DNA from: UBA2279 sp034399355
GTDB taxonomy: Bacteria > Actinomycetota > Coriobacteriia > Anaerosomatales > Anaerosomataceae
Length of the DNA: 41,385 nt
Direction of reading: 5' to 3'
NCBI GenBank assembly: GCA_034399355.1
Contig: JAXMMT010000014.1
Span: 1 to 41,385, forward strand
Positions 16,502 through 25,388 of the stretch are shown here, one piece after another (positions within the stretch are counted from its first letter, which is position 1; each line of letters begins with the position of its first letter). Both the position numbers and the translations under genes were made by a program. The notes under the pieces are model-generated. The model saw only the letters and a program-made list of their open reading frames with translations. It had not been told where the DNA came from and made no database searches.

Positions 16502-18079
16502 CTAGAGGTGCGTGGAATCCTGCTTCGGATGCGAGAGTCCCCAATCGACCGAATCGACGAGCGCCTCCCAAGACGCTTCGATGATGTTCTCCGAGACACC
16601 CACGGTGCCCCAACTCTTGTCCCCGTCGGCCGACTCGATGAGCACGCGGGTGACTGCGCCGGTGCCCTTCTTCTCGTCGAGCACACGGACCTTGAAGTCC
16701 TCGAGCACGATGGCGTCAAGGTCGGGGTAGAAGCGGCCGATGGCGATGCGCAGCGCCTTGTCGAGCGCGTTGACGGGACCGTTTCCCTCGGCGGTGGCGA
16801 TATAGCGGTGTCCGTGCACGTGGATCTTGATGGTCGCCTCGGTCATGACCTTGCCGTCCTCGCGCTTCTCCATGGTGCAGCGGAACGACTCCAGCGTGAA
16901 GAAGGGCTCGTAGGTGCCCAGCTTCTTGCGCAGCATGATCTCGAGAGAGGCGTCGGCTGCCTCAAAGGAGTACCCGCCGTGCTCCAGCTCCTTGATGCTG
17001 TCGAGCACCGCCACTACCGTCTCCTGATCGCCCGTGAGGTCGATGCCCATCTCCTTCGCCTTCATAGTGAGGCTCGCGCGACCGGCAAGCTCGCTCACGA
17101 CCACACGCGCGAGATTGCCAACGAACGCCGGGTTGATGTGCTCATAGGCTGCCTCGAGACGCGCTGCCGCGCTCGCGTGCACGCCGCCCTTGTGCGCAAA
17201 AGCGCTCGTGCCGACATACGGCTGTTGCGGGTACGGCGAGAGGTTCGCGGTCTCGGCGACGAAGTGCGAGACCTCGGTGAGCAGCTTGAGCCGCTCCGCG
17301 TCCACGCTCGTCTCGGCGCCCATCTTGAGCGTCAGCGCGGGGATGATCGAGGTGAGATCGGCGTTGCCGGCACGCTCGCCATAGCCGTTGATGGTGCCCT
17401 GCACATGCACGCAGCCGGCATCGATGGCGACGAGCGAGTTCGCGACTGCGCATGCAGCGTCGTTGTGCGCATGTATGCCGAGCGGCACATCGAGCGCGGT
17501 GACCGTCTCGGTCACGATCCGCGCAATCTCGTGCGGCAGCGTGCCGCCGTTGGTGTCGCAGAGCACGACCGCGTCCGCGCCGGCGTCGGCAGCGGTGCGG
17601 CAGACCTCGAGCGCATAGTCAGCGTCCGCCTTGTAGCCATCGAAGAAGTGCTCGGCATCGAAGAAGACCGTGCGCCCCTGTGCCTTGAGGTAGCGGACGG
17701 AGTCGGCGACCATCGCGAGGTTCTCCTCGACCGTGGCCTGCAACGTCTCTGTCACATGCAGCGTCCATGCCTTGCCGAAGATGCAGAGCGTTTCACAGCC
17801 GGTCTCCAGAAGCGCGCAGAGCCCTTCGTCGTCCTCTGCGGCGATACCCTTGCGGCGTGTTGCGCCGAACGCCGTTATCTTCGCATGCTCAAGCCGGAGT
17901 GACTTGGCACGCTCGAAGAACTCGCTGTCTTTGGGATTGGAGCCCGGGAAACCACCTTCGATGTAGTCGATGCCAAGGTCGTCGAGACGCATCGCAATGC
18001 GCAGCTTGTCCTCCGCGGAGAGCGAGAGCCCTTCGCGCTGGGTGCCGTCACGCAACGTGGTGTCATAGAGCGTGATCAC
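16502..18079 (-). CDS. cimA: (R)-citramalate synthase
   Basis: CimA condenses pyruvate with acetyl-CoA to citramalate, opening a threonine-independent route to isoleucine through LeuCD and LeuB. The 525-residue protein has ITLYDTTLRDGTQREGLSLS, the GGFPGSNPKD signature with acidic residues upstream, VLCDTNGGTLPHEI, the metal-binding HAHNDAACAVANS, INGYGERAGNADL, and a C-terminal regulatory LeuA-dimer domain with VLDEKKGTGAVTRVLIES. REG after the DGTQ motif and the length fit the CimA family better than LeuA. The start is GTG at 18079, one base after the ilvE stop; longer readings lack similarity. Confidence 0.92.
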   Translation of the reverse strand: MITLYDTTLRDGTQREGLSLSAEDKLRIAMRLDDLGIDYIEGGFPGSNPKDSEFFERAKSLRLEHAKITAFGATRRKGIAAEDDEGLCALLETGCETLCIFGKAWTLHVTETLQATVEENLAMVADSVRYLKAQGRTVFFDAEHFFDGYKADADYALEVCRTAADAGADAVVLCDTNGGTLPHEIARIVTETVTALDVPLGIHAHNDAACAVANSLVAIDAGCVHVQGTINGYGERAGNADLTSIIPALTLKMGAETSVDAERLKLLTEVSHFVAETANLSPYPQQPYVGTSAFAHKGGVHASAAARLEAAYEHINPAFVGNLARVVVSELAGRASLTMKAKEMGIDLTGDQETVVAVLDSIKELEHGGYSFEAADASLEIMLRKKLGTYEPFFTLESFRCTMEKREDGKVMTEATIKIHVHGHRYIATAEGNGPVNALDKALRIAIGRFYPDLDAIVLEDFKVRVLDEKKGTGAVTRVLIESADGDKSWGTVGVSENIIEASWEALVDSVDWGLSHPKQDSTHL

Positions 18080-18080
18080 G

Positions 18081-18995
18081 TCAGACGCGCTCCAGCCATT
18101 CTTCGTATTCGGGCTCTTCGCCATGCACGACGCCAAAGAAGGTCTTCTGCAGCTCAAGCGTGATGGGGCCGGCATCGCCGATGACGTGACCGTCGACCGA
18201 GCGTACAGGCACCACTTCTGCTGCCGAGCCGGTCATGAACATCTCGTCGGCGGTATAGAGGTCGGTGCGTACGAGCGACTCTTCGAGCACAGGGTAGTCC
18301 AAGTTGTCGGCGATCACCATGATCGAGTCACGGGTGATGCCCTCGAGCAGACCGTCCGAGACGGGCGGCGTGGATATGACGCCGTCACGAACGATGAAGA
18401 GGTTCTCGCCGGTTCCCTCGCAAACCTTGCCCTCCTCGTTGAGCAGAATCGCCTCGTTGTAGCCGTGACGGTTGGCCTCGATGCGCGCGAGGGAGCTGTT
18501 GAGGTAGTTACCGGTCGCCTTGATCGACGGCGGCAACGAGTTGATGCCACGCTGACGCCACGACGACACACCGACATCGACGCCCTTGACGAGCGCCTCC
18601 TCGCCCATATAGGTCTCCCAGGACCAGACGGCGATGATGACCTGCACGGGAGCGGGGATTGGATCCAGCCCCATGACGCCGTAGCCGCGGAACGCAAGCG
18701 GGCGAATGTAGCACGACTTCAGACCGTTTGCACGAATGGTTTCCTTGACCGCCTCGACCATCTCTTCAACCGAGTAGCCGAGGTCCATGAAGAGCATCTT
18801 TGCCGAGCGCTCGAAACGCTGCATGTGCTCCGTGAGACGAAAGACAGCCGAGCCGTCACCGATCTCGTAGCAGCGGATTCCCTCAAAGACGCCGGAGCCA
18901 TAGTGAAGCGCGTGCGTCAGGACATGGATTTGGGCCTTGTCCCAGTCCACCAGGGTGCCGTCCATCCAGATCTTGTCCACCTTGGGAAGTACCAT
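18081..18995 (-). CDS. ilvE: Branched-chain amino acid aminotransferase
   Basis: IlvE performs the last transamination of leucine, isoleucine and valine synthesis. The 304-residue fold-type IV PLP enzyme shows KIWMDGTLVDWDKAQIHVL, ALHYGSGVFEGIRCY, the PLP lysine in PSIKATGNYLNSSLAR, GYNEAILLNEEGKVCEGTGENLF, and LLEGITRDSIM. ATG at 18995 is chosen because GAGGGG lies upstream and MVLPKVDKIW matches the family start; an in-frame ATG at 19040 adds an unrelated stretch. It lies between leuB and cimA, which is consistent with a complete branched-chain operon. Confidence 0.96.
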   Translation of the reverse strand: MVLPKVDKIWMDGTLVDWDKAQIHVLTHALHYGSGVFEGIRCYEIGDGSAVFRLTEHMQRFERSAKMLFMDLGYSVEEMVEAVKETIRANGLKSCYIRPLAFRGYGVMGLDPIPAPVQVIIAVWSWETYMGEEALVKGVDVGVSSWRQRGINSLPPSIKATGNYLNSSLARIEANRHGYNEAILLNEEGKVCEGTGENLFIVRDGVISTPPVSDGLLEGITRDSIMVIADNLDYPVLEESLVRTDLYTADEMFMTGSAAEVVPVRSVDGHVIGDAGPITLELQKTFFGVVHGEEPEYEEWLERV

Positions 18996-19063
18996 CGTCT
19001 GTCCCCTCGTTCTACTGACCGCTTCGGGCGTGTCGTCCATAGTACACCGTCAGGGGTTCTGCC

Positions 19064-20182
19064 TCACCCGGCCTGCAGCATCCGCTCCACGACCAGGTCT
19101 CCCATCGCACCGGTACCCACGGTCCGTTGCGGGAGCGTGCGTGCGTCGGCGATGTCGCGGGTCCGCCAGCCCTCGGCCAGCACCGCCTCTATCGCGACGG
19201 CAAGCCGGTCGGCGGCGTCGTGCATCTCGAAGCTGTAGCGCAGCATGAGTTCGACCGAGAGCAGCATCGCGAGCGGATTGGCAATCCCCTGCCCGGCGAT
19301 GTCGGGCGCACTACCATGGCTGGGCTCATAGAGTGCGGTGCCGTCGCCGAGACTCGCGCTCGCCAGCATGCCGAGCGACCCGGTGAGCATGCTCGCCTCG
19401 TCGGAAAGAATGTCGCCGAACATGTTCTCGGTCACCACGACATCGAACTGCGCCGGCCGACGGATGAGCTGCATCGCGGTATTGTCGACGAGCTGGTCGA
19501 TGATCTCGACGTCGGGATACTCCTCGGCCACACGATGGGCGACCTCACGCCACAGGCGCGAGGACTCGAGCACGTTCGCCTTGTCGACTGAGTGCACCTT
19601 CTTCCCGCGAGTTCGCGCTGCATCGAACGCGACGCGCACGATGCGCTCGATCTCGAACTCGCGGTAGTCCATCGTGTCGTAGGCGCGCATGCCCTTGCCG
19701 CCACCGGCAGCCGCCCCGGGCACGCCTGTCTCGCGCGCACGGGCGCCGAAGTACAACCCGCCGGTGAGCTCACGCACGATGAGCATGTCGACGCCCTCGA
19801 GGTACTCCGGCTTAAGTGTCGAGGCACCCGCCAGCGCGGGGAAGAGCTTCACAGGCCGCAGGTTCGCATACAGCCCGAGCGCCTTGCGTATGCCGAGAAG
19901 CCCCTGCTCGGGACGCGGCTTTTCGGGGTCGGTCGTATCCCACTTGGGTCCGCCGATAGCCGCGAGCAACACCGCATCGGCAGCGTGCGCCTTCTCAAGC
20001 GTTTCCTCAGGCAGCGGCGTCCCAGTCTCGTCGATGGCGATTCCGCCGAGAAGCGCCTCGTCAAACTCGAAAACCACGCCGTCGCGCTGGCCGATCGCAC
20101 CGAGCACCTTGACTGCCTCGGCAGTGATCTCCGGACCAATGCCGTCCCCGGGCAGTAGGCAGATGCGCTTCGTGTCGCTCAC
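19064..20182 (-). CDS. leuB: 3-Isopropylmalate dehydrogenase
   Basis: LeuB oxidatively decarboxylates 3-isopropylmalate, and can act on methylmalate in the citramalate route. The 372-residue protein begins KRICLLPGDGIGPEIT and has RPVKLFPALAG, VRELTGGLYFGARARE, the metal-binding DNTAMQLIRRPAQFDVVVTENMFGD split over two motifs, and LYEPSHGSAPDIAGQGIANP. The start is GTG at 20182, overlapping the leuD stop as GTGA. It is distinct from the icd-type paralogue at 36.7-37.8 kb. Confidence 0.96.
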   Translation of the reverse strand: MSDTKRICLLPGDGIGPEITAEAVKVLGAIGQRDGVVFEFDEALLGGIAIDETGTPLPEETLEKAHAADAVLLAAIGGPKWDTTDPEKPRPEQGLLGIRKALGLYANLRPVKLFPALAGASTLKPEYLEGVDMLIVRELTGGLYFGARARETGVPGAAAGGGKGMRAYDTMDYREFEIERIVRVAFDAARTRGKKVHSVDKANVLESSRLWREVAHRVAEEYPDVEIIDQLVDNTAMQLIRRPAQFDVVVTENMFGDILSDEASMLTGSLGMLASASLGDGTALYEPSHGSAPDIAGQGIANPLAMLLSVELMLRYSFEMHDAADRLAVAIEAVLAEGWRTRDIADARTLPQRTVGTGAMGDLVVERMLQAG

Positions 20183-20673
20183 TTGTGCACCTTCGCTTTC
20201 ACGGACTCGATAAGCCCGCCCGTCTCGATGATGTCCTTGATGAACGGCGGGAACGGCTGAGCCGAATACGTCTTGCCGGTCGTTTCGTTGACGATGACGC
20301 CAGCGTCTGCGTCGACCGTGATCTCATCGCCGTCCGAGATGCCGTCGACGGCATCTGGGGCCTCCATTATCGGCAGACCGGTGTTGATGGCGTTACGGTA
20401 GAAGATACGCGCAAAGCTCTTCGCGATGATGACGCTCACGCCCGCAGCCTTGATCGAGATTGGCGCGTGCTCCCGCGAGCTACCGCAGCCGAAGTTCTCC
20501 TCGGCCACTAAAATGTCGCCGAACTGGAGCTTGGACACGAAGCCCGCGTCGAGGTCCTCCATGCAGTGTTTCGCGAGCTCCTCGGGCACCGAGGTGTTGA
20601 GGTAGCGCGCGGGGATGATGACGTCTGTATCGACGTCTCGCCCGTATTTGTGTGCGTTGCCGTGGAATTTCAT
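20179..20673 (-). CDS. leuD: 3-Isopropylmalate dehydratase small subunit
   Basis: LeuD is the swivel subunit of isopropylmalate isomerase. The 164-residue protein has GRDVDTDVIIPARYLNT, GDILVAEENFGCGSSREHAP and AKSFARIFYRNAINTGLPI, typical of the short archaeal/anaerobe-type LeuD. With LeuC it should also isomerise citramalate from CimA. It lies 21 bases after the O-antigen-ligase-like gene, which separates it from leuC. The stop overlaps leuB by four bases. Confidence 0.95.
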   Translation of the reverse strand: MKFHGNAHKYGRDVDTDVIIPARYLNTSVPEELAKHCMEDLDAGFVSKLQFGDILVAEENFGCGSSREHAPISIKAAGVSVIIAKSFARIFYRNAINTGLPIMEAPDAVDGISDGDEITVDADAGVIVNETTGKTYSAQPFPPFIKDIIETGGLIESVKAKVHK

Positions 20674-20694
20674 CGTCTGCGCCCTTTCGTCGGA

Positions 20695-22503
20695 TCAGCC
20701 ACCGTGCGCCGTGCGTAGGTCCTCGAGCCACGTACGCGCCTCTTCAGGGAGCGGGTAGTCCAAGACCTTGGTCGAATACGTCACGACTGCAGCGGACATG
20801 CCCGCAATATCTGCTTCTGCTGCAGCCAGGTAGTACCATAGGCCGCTGGCAGGATCGGCCATGCTTCCCAGTTCAACAGAGTCAACGACCCGCTCCCACG
20901 CGCCGGATTCGCCCCCGGTAAGTGCCGAGAACTCCATCTGGTTGAGCTCGAACGCAGCATCGACGTGCCAACAAGCCGCGCTGCTCAACTCGGCAATGGT
21001 CTCCTCGGGGGGATAGTCGGGTGCCGCACCGGCGTACATTGTAGGATCCCCCGTCGCCCGAGCGGTCGACAACAGCAGCTCGGGAGTGACGGTATCACTG
21101 TCGACCGCGCTCGCCCACGCATACTCTGCGCTCACCGCTGGGGTGATCGCAACGAGCGAAACGAGCGCCACTCCCACCACAAGGACTCTGAGCGAGAGGC
21201 CAAGTACCCGCGGCCCGGAGTAGGCGACTTCATGATTCGCTCGCTCGATAGATCTTCCTCCGGTCGCAAGCAATGCGCCGAGCAAGACCGCCGCAAGCGC
21301 CGCGGCAACGGGACTTGTCCACGAGAACATGAGGGACGCACCAAACGCGATTTCCGCGGCAACGAGCGCGCCCACCCCCGTAGACCCCGCAGAGAGCGTC
21401 TCGGCCAACCGCTTGATGAGCACGAAAGCGCCCGCCAACGACAGCGCCAGGGCGGGAATCCCGCCGCCGACCAGGATGTACAGCAGTAGATTGTGCGGGT
21501 CGTAGGCGGTGGTCTTCTCGACGCTCTCCCCCGGCACGGTCGTCCAATCCACCAAAGCCGAGAACTGCTCTGGCCCGGAGCCAACGAGCGGCGAGCCAGC
21601 GGCCTGCATCACCGCGCTCCGCCATATCACGGTTCTTCGGTTGCTGACGTCCGCAAAGCGATCGAATGCTCCGGGGGCAGACGTCGTCGACGCCCACACT
21701 GCAACCGCGAGCAAGAGCGCGACAACACAGACAAGCAGCGCTGCCGAGAGACCCGGCCGCCCGGGTCGTCGACTAGACACCCACCTCAGCAGCGCCACCG
21801 ACGCGATACCGACGAGGACCGCAACCCAGGCACCGCGCGATTGAGACAACACTAGACCTGCAGCGCTGAGCAGCAGCAGTCCAATCGAGAAAGCACGAAA
21901 CGAGCTGCGCTTCTCGAAGATAGCCCCGGCAGCAGCAGCTCCGACACCCAGAACGGCAAGTTGGCCAAGACTCGATGAACTCTCCATGAATCCGGACACT
22001 TCGCTCGAATAGCGATAGAGGCTGAGCACCCCTGCTGCGTCCAGCACTGCGAACGCACCAGCTGCTGCACCGGCTACCGCGACGGCCCGAGTAGCCCAAC
22101 GCAGATCATCGCCGCGGGGGAATGCCACGAGCACCGCAACCGTCCCGAGAAGACCGACCCAGAGAGCCGCGCCTGTATGCTGCCCGGCAAGACCAAGGAA
22201 CGACATGCGTACGTCCGCCGCGAAGAGGCCGCACACGCACAGCCAGAACACGGCGACAGCGGGAAACAGCAGCGTGCGCCGCAGATAGCCGAGGCTGCCG
22301 GAGTCTCCCATGCGAGTAACAGCCAGTATCGCAGGGAGCGCCAATGCGCCGAGCAGGCCCGTAAGGGCGACTCCGTTGCTGGGACCCAGCATCACCCACA
22401 GGAGCCAGACGCCGAGCGCGACAGGAAGAACCGCGCCGGCGTACACGCTCGTACGCGCCCGGACAGGTGGCTGAGTCCCTATTCCCGCCACTTCTTGCGC
22501 CAC
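20695..22503 (-). CDS. O-antigen ligase (Wzy/WaaL-like) family membrane protein inserted in the leu genes
   Basis: This 602-residue protein has about 10-12 hydrophobic segments over its first 440 residues and an extracytoplasmic C-terminal tail. The Wzy_C signature is visible: LSQSRGAWVAVLVG, the loop NRRTVIWRSAVMQAAGSPLVGSGPEQF, then YDPHNLLLYILVGGG. Members polymerise or ligate surface glycans at the membrane. The C-terminal 130 residues, rich in Ala and Glu, may be a helical repeat domain. The start is GTG at 22503, three bases after the leuC stop, so translation is tightly linked to leuC. A glycan ligase has no obvious place in leucine synthesis. The substrate is unknown. Confidence 0.85.
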   Translation of the reverse strand: MAQEVAGIGTQPPVRARTSVYAGAVLPVALGVWLLWVMLGPSNGVALTGLLGALALPAILAVTRMGDSGSLGYLRRTLLFPAVAVFWLCVCGLFAADVRMSFLGLAGQHTGAALWVGLLGTVAVLVAFPRGDDLRWATRAVAVAGAAAGAFAVLDAAGVLSLYRYSSEVSGFMESSSSLGQLAVLGVGAAAAGAIFEKRSSFRAFSIGLLLLSAAGLVLSQSRGAWVAVLVGIASVALLRWVSSRRPGRPGLSAALLVCVVALLLAVAVWASTTSAPGAFDRFADVSNRRTVIWRSAVMQAAGSPLVGSGPEQFSALVDWTTVPGESVEKTTAYDPHNLLLYILVGGGIPALALSLAGAFVLIKRLAETLSAGSTGVGALVAAEIAFGASLMFSWTSPVAAALAAVLLGALLATGGRSIERANHEVAYSGPRVLGLSLRVLVVGVALVSLVAITPAVSAEYAWASAVDSDTVTPELLLSTARATGDPTMYAGAAPDYPPEETIAELSSAACWHVDAAFELNQMEFSALTGGESGAWERVVDSVELGSMADPASGLWYYLAAAEADIAGMSAAVVTYSTKVLDYPLPEEARTWLEDLRTAHGG

Positions 22504-22506
22504 GAC

Positions 22507-23775
22507 TCAGTCCAGATCCTCGGGAAGCGCGATATGGCCGGCGACCGCCGTCGCCGCAGCGACGGCCGGCGAACTCAGGTAGACCTCACTCGTGGGGTCG
22601 CCCATTCTGCCGACGAAGTTGCGGTTGGTCGTGGCGACCGCGCGCTCCCCTGCCGCAAGGACGCCCATGTGCCCGCCCAGGCACGGACCGCACGTGGGTG
22701 TCGAAACAGCCGCGCCCGCGTCGAGGAAGATGTCGAAAAGCCCCTCGTGCATTGCGTCGCGGTAGATCTGCTGCGTCGCGGGAATCACGATGAGACGTAC
22801 TCCCTCATGAACCGTGCGGCCCTTGAGGATGCCTGCGGCGACACGGAGGTCTTCGAGACGTCCATTCGTGCAGGAACCGATGACGACCTGGTCGACCCAC
22901 ACGTCACGCGATTCCTCGGCAGCGCGTGTGTTGCTCGGCAGATGCGGAAACGCGACCGTCGGCTTGATCTCGGCGGCGTCGATCTCGTAGACCGCAGCGT
23001 ACTCGGCATCCGTATCCGAGAAGTACTCGGTCCACGGCCGCTCGGTCCGACCCTCCATGTATGCGCGCGTCGTATCGTCCACCGCGATGATGCCGGACTT
23101 GCCGCCGGCTTCGATCGCCATATTGCAGATCGTCATCCGGCCGTCCATGTCGAGCGCCTCGATCGTCGAGTCGGTAAACTCCATCGACTGATACAGGGCG
23201 CCGTCGACGCCTATCATGCCGATGATGTGCAGGATGATGTCTTTTGCCGAGACCCACGGTCCGAGCTCGCCCTCGACGACGAACTTCAGCGACGCCGGTA
23301 CCTTGAACCACACCTCACCGGTGGCCATGCCCGCCGCCGCATCGGTGGAGCCCACGCCGGTCGCGAACGCGCCGAGCGCACCGTACGTGCAGGTGTGACT
23401 GTCGGCGCCGATGATGACATCTCCCGCGCCGACGACGCCTTGCTCCGGCAGCAACGCGTGCTCGACGCCCATACAGCCGATCTCGTAGTAGTGCGAGATC
23501 TCCTGCTCGCGCGCGAACTCGCGCATCATCTTCGCTTGCTCGGCGGACTTGATGTCTTTGTTGGGCGTGTAGTGGTCGGGCACGAGCGCGATCTTCTCGG
23601 CATCCCACACACGGTCGACACCGATGCGACGGAACTCCTTGATGGCGATTGGCGCCGTCACGTCGTTCGCGAGCACGAGATCGAGACGACAGTTGATGAG
23701 CTGCCCGGGCTCGACCTCGTCCATCCCGGCATGCGCTGCGAGGATCTTCTCGGTAATGGTCATCGGTCTGGGCAT
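22507..23775 (-). CDS. leuC: 3-Isopropylmalate dehydratase large subunit
   Basis: LeuC carries the 4Fe-4S cluster of isopropylmalate isomerase. The 422-residue protein is the short aconitase-family type. It has MTITEKILAAHAGMDEVEPG, GADSHTCTYGALGAFATGVGSTD, and the three cluster cysteines in VIGSCTNGRLEDLR and TCGPCLGGHMG. The start is ATG at 23775 (MPRPMTITEKIL), with GAGGAG seven bases upstream and one base between it and the leuA stop. Longer in-frame readings lie inside leuA. It is expected to act on isopropylmalate and citramalate. Confidence 0.96.
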   Translation of the reverse strand: MPRPMTITEKILAAHAGMDEVEPGQLINCRLDLVLANDVTAPIAIKEFRRIGVDRVWDAEKIALVPDHYTPNKDIKSAEQAKMMREFAREQEISHYYEIGCMGVEHALLPEQGVVGAGDVIIGADSHTCTYGALGAFATGVGSTDAAAGMATGEVWFKVPASLKFVVEGELGPWVSAKDIILHIIGMIGVDGALYQSMEFTDSTIEALDMDGRMTICNMAIEAGGKSGIIAVDDTTRAYMEGRTERPWTEYFSDTDAEYAAVYEIDAAEIKPTVAFPHLPSNTRAAEESRDVWVDQVVIGSCTNGRLEDLRVAAGILKGRTVHEGVRLIVIPATQQIYRDAMHEGLFDIFLDAGAAVSTPTCGPCLGGHMGVLAAGERAVATTNRNFVGRMGDPTSEVYLSSPAVAAATAVAGHIALPEDLD

Positions 23776-23776
23776 G

Positions 23777-25318
23777 CTACAGCTCCTCGGTGATCGTTGG
23801 CTTCTGGCTGACGAGCAGCCGGTTGAGCGCGTTGGTGTAGGCCTTGGCCGAGGCGACGATAATGTCACTGTGGGCGCCACGTCCGGTGAAGACGCGGCCG
23901 TCCTCGCTCGTCACTCGGATGGTGACCTCACCGAGGGCATCGATACCGCGCGTGACCGATTTGACCGAGAACTCGGAAAGCTCGTTGGGTACGTCGATCA
24001 TACGGTTGATCGCCTTGTAGACGGCGTCGACCGGACCGGTGCCGTGGCTTGAGTCGATGAGATGCTCCCCGTCACGCGTCACGAGCTCGACCGTGGCGGT
24101 CGGGATGCCGGGCTCGCCACACACGACCTGCACGGCGTCGAGGTGGTAGACATCGTTGATCGTGCGCTCGGTCTCGCCGACCAGCGCCTCAAGGTCCTCG
24201 TCGTACACTTCCTTCTTCTTGTCCGCGAGTTCCAGGAACGCCGCATAGATCGACTCGAACTCGTCCTTGGCCAGTTCGAATCCCAGTTCCTGCAACCGGT
24301 GCTGCAGCGCGTGACGCCCGCTGCGTGCGGTGAGCACGATGCTCGACCCGCCTACACCCACGTCCGCCGGATCGATGATCTCGTAGGTGGAGCGCTCCTT
24401 GAGCACGCCATCTTGATGGATGCCCGAGGAGTGCGCGAACGCATTGGCGCCCACGATCGCCTTGTTGGGCTGTACGAAGATGCCGGTGATGTTGGAGACC
24501 AGCCGAGAGGTGCGCGTGATCTCGCGAGCATTAATGGTTGTGTCAGCACCGAAGATGTCGGGGCGCTGGCGAAGCGCCATCACGACCTCCTCGATCGCGG
24601 TGTTGCCGGCCCGCTCACCGATGCCGTTCACGGTGCACTCGATCTGGCGGGCACCCGCTTTCACGCCAGCGAGCGCGTTCGCGGTGGCCATGCCGAGGTC
24701 GTTATGACAGTGCACCGAGACTATTGCCTTCTCAATACCTTTGACGTGCTCGAACAGCCCGCCGATGAGCACCCCGAAGTTCTCGGGATACGCGTAGCCG
24801 GTCGTGTCCGGGATGTTCACGACTGTGGCCCCGGCGGCTATGACCGCTTCGATGACACGGTAGAGGAACGCCGGTTCGGCACGCCCCGCGTCCTCGGCGT
24901 AGAACTCCACATCTCCCACCAGACTGCGCGCGAGCTTCACTGCGGCAACCGCGCGCTCAAGCGCCTCGTCGCCGGTGATGCGCAGCTTGTCACGCAGATG
25001 GCTCTCGCTCACGCCGATACCCGTGTGGATGCGCGGGCGCTTGGCGTTCGCAAGCGCGGCCGCTGCGACTTCGATGTCGTTGGGGATGGCGCGCGACAGC
25101 GCGCACACGACGACTGCGTCGCCGACCTCGTCGCCGATACGGCGCACGCTCTCGAAGTCACCGGGACTCGAGACCGGGAAACCGGCCTCGATGACGTCGA
25201 CGCCGAGACGCACGAGCTGGCGGGCGATCTCCAGCTTCTCGGCTGTATTCATGCTCGCGCCCGGCGACTGCTCGCCGTCACGCAGTGTCGTGTCGAATAT
25301 GTAGACCTTGTCGCTCAT
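23777..25318 (-). CDS. leuA: 2-Isopropylmalate synthase
   Basis: LeuA condenses 2-oxoisovalerate with acetyl-CoA, the committed leucine step. The 513-residue protein has VYIFDTTLRDGEQSPGASM, the metal-binding HCHNDLGMATANALAGVKAG, VNGIGERAGNTAIEEVVMAL, and a C-terminal LeuA-dimer regulatory domain with GTGPVDAVYKAI. Its motifs and the 'GEQSPG' sequence distinguish it from the CimA paralogue in the same operon. ATG at 25318 has AGAGGAG six bases upstream. The 70-base gap to serA contains no recognised terminator. Confidence 0.96.
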   Translation of the reverse strand: MSDKVYIFDTTLRDGEQSPGASMNTAEKLEIARQLVRLGVDVIEAGFPVSSPGDFESVRRIGDEVGDAVVVCALSRAIPNDIEVAAAALANAKRPRIHTGIGVSESHLRDKLRITGDEALERAVAAVKLARSLVGDVEFYAEDAGRAEPAFLYRVIEAVIAAGATVVNIPDTTGYAYPENFGVLIGGLFEHVKGIEKAIVSVHCHNDLGMATANALAGVKAGARQIECTVNGIGERAGNTAIEEVVMALRQRPDIFGADTTINAREITRTSRLVSNITGIFVQPNKAIVGANAFAHSSGIHQDGVLKERSTYEIIDPADVGVGGSSIVLTARSGRHALQHRLQELGFELAKDEFESIYAAFLELADKKKEVYDEDLEALVGETERTINDVYHLDAVQVVCGEPGIPTATVELVTRDGEHLIDSSHGTGPVDAVYKAINRMIDVPNELSEFSVKSVTRGIDALGEVTIRVTSEDGRVFTGRGAHSDIIVASAKAYTNALNRLLVSQKPTITEEL

Positions 25319-25388
25319 GGTGCACTCCTCTGCCGGATACGGACGACCGCTCCAGAGTGGTGGCCGCCTGCGCTTCGCGACGCGGGGG

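Noticed and set aside
22177..23793. Long plus-strand open frame opposite leuC and the ligase gene
   Set aside because: It spans two confident minus-strand genes and its product is Arg/His-rich without any motif.
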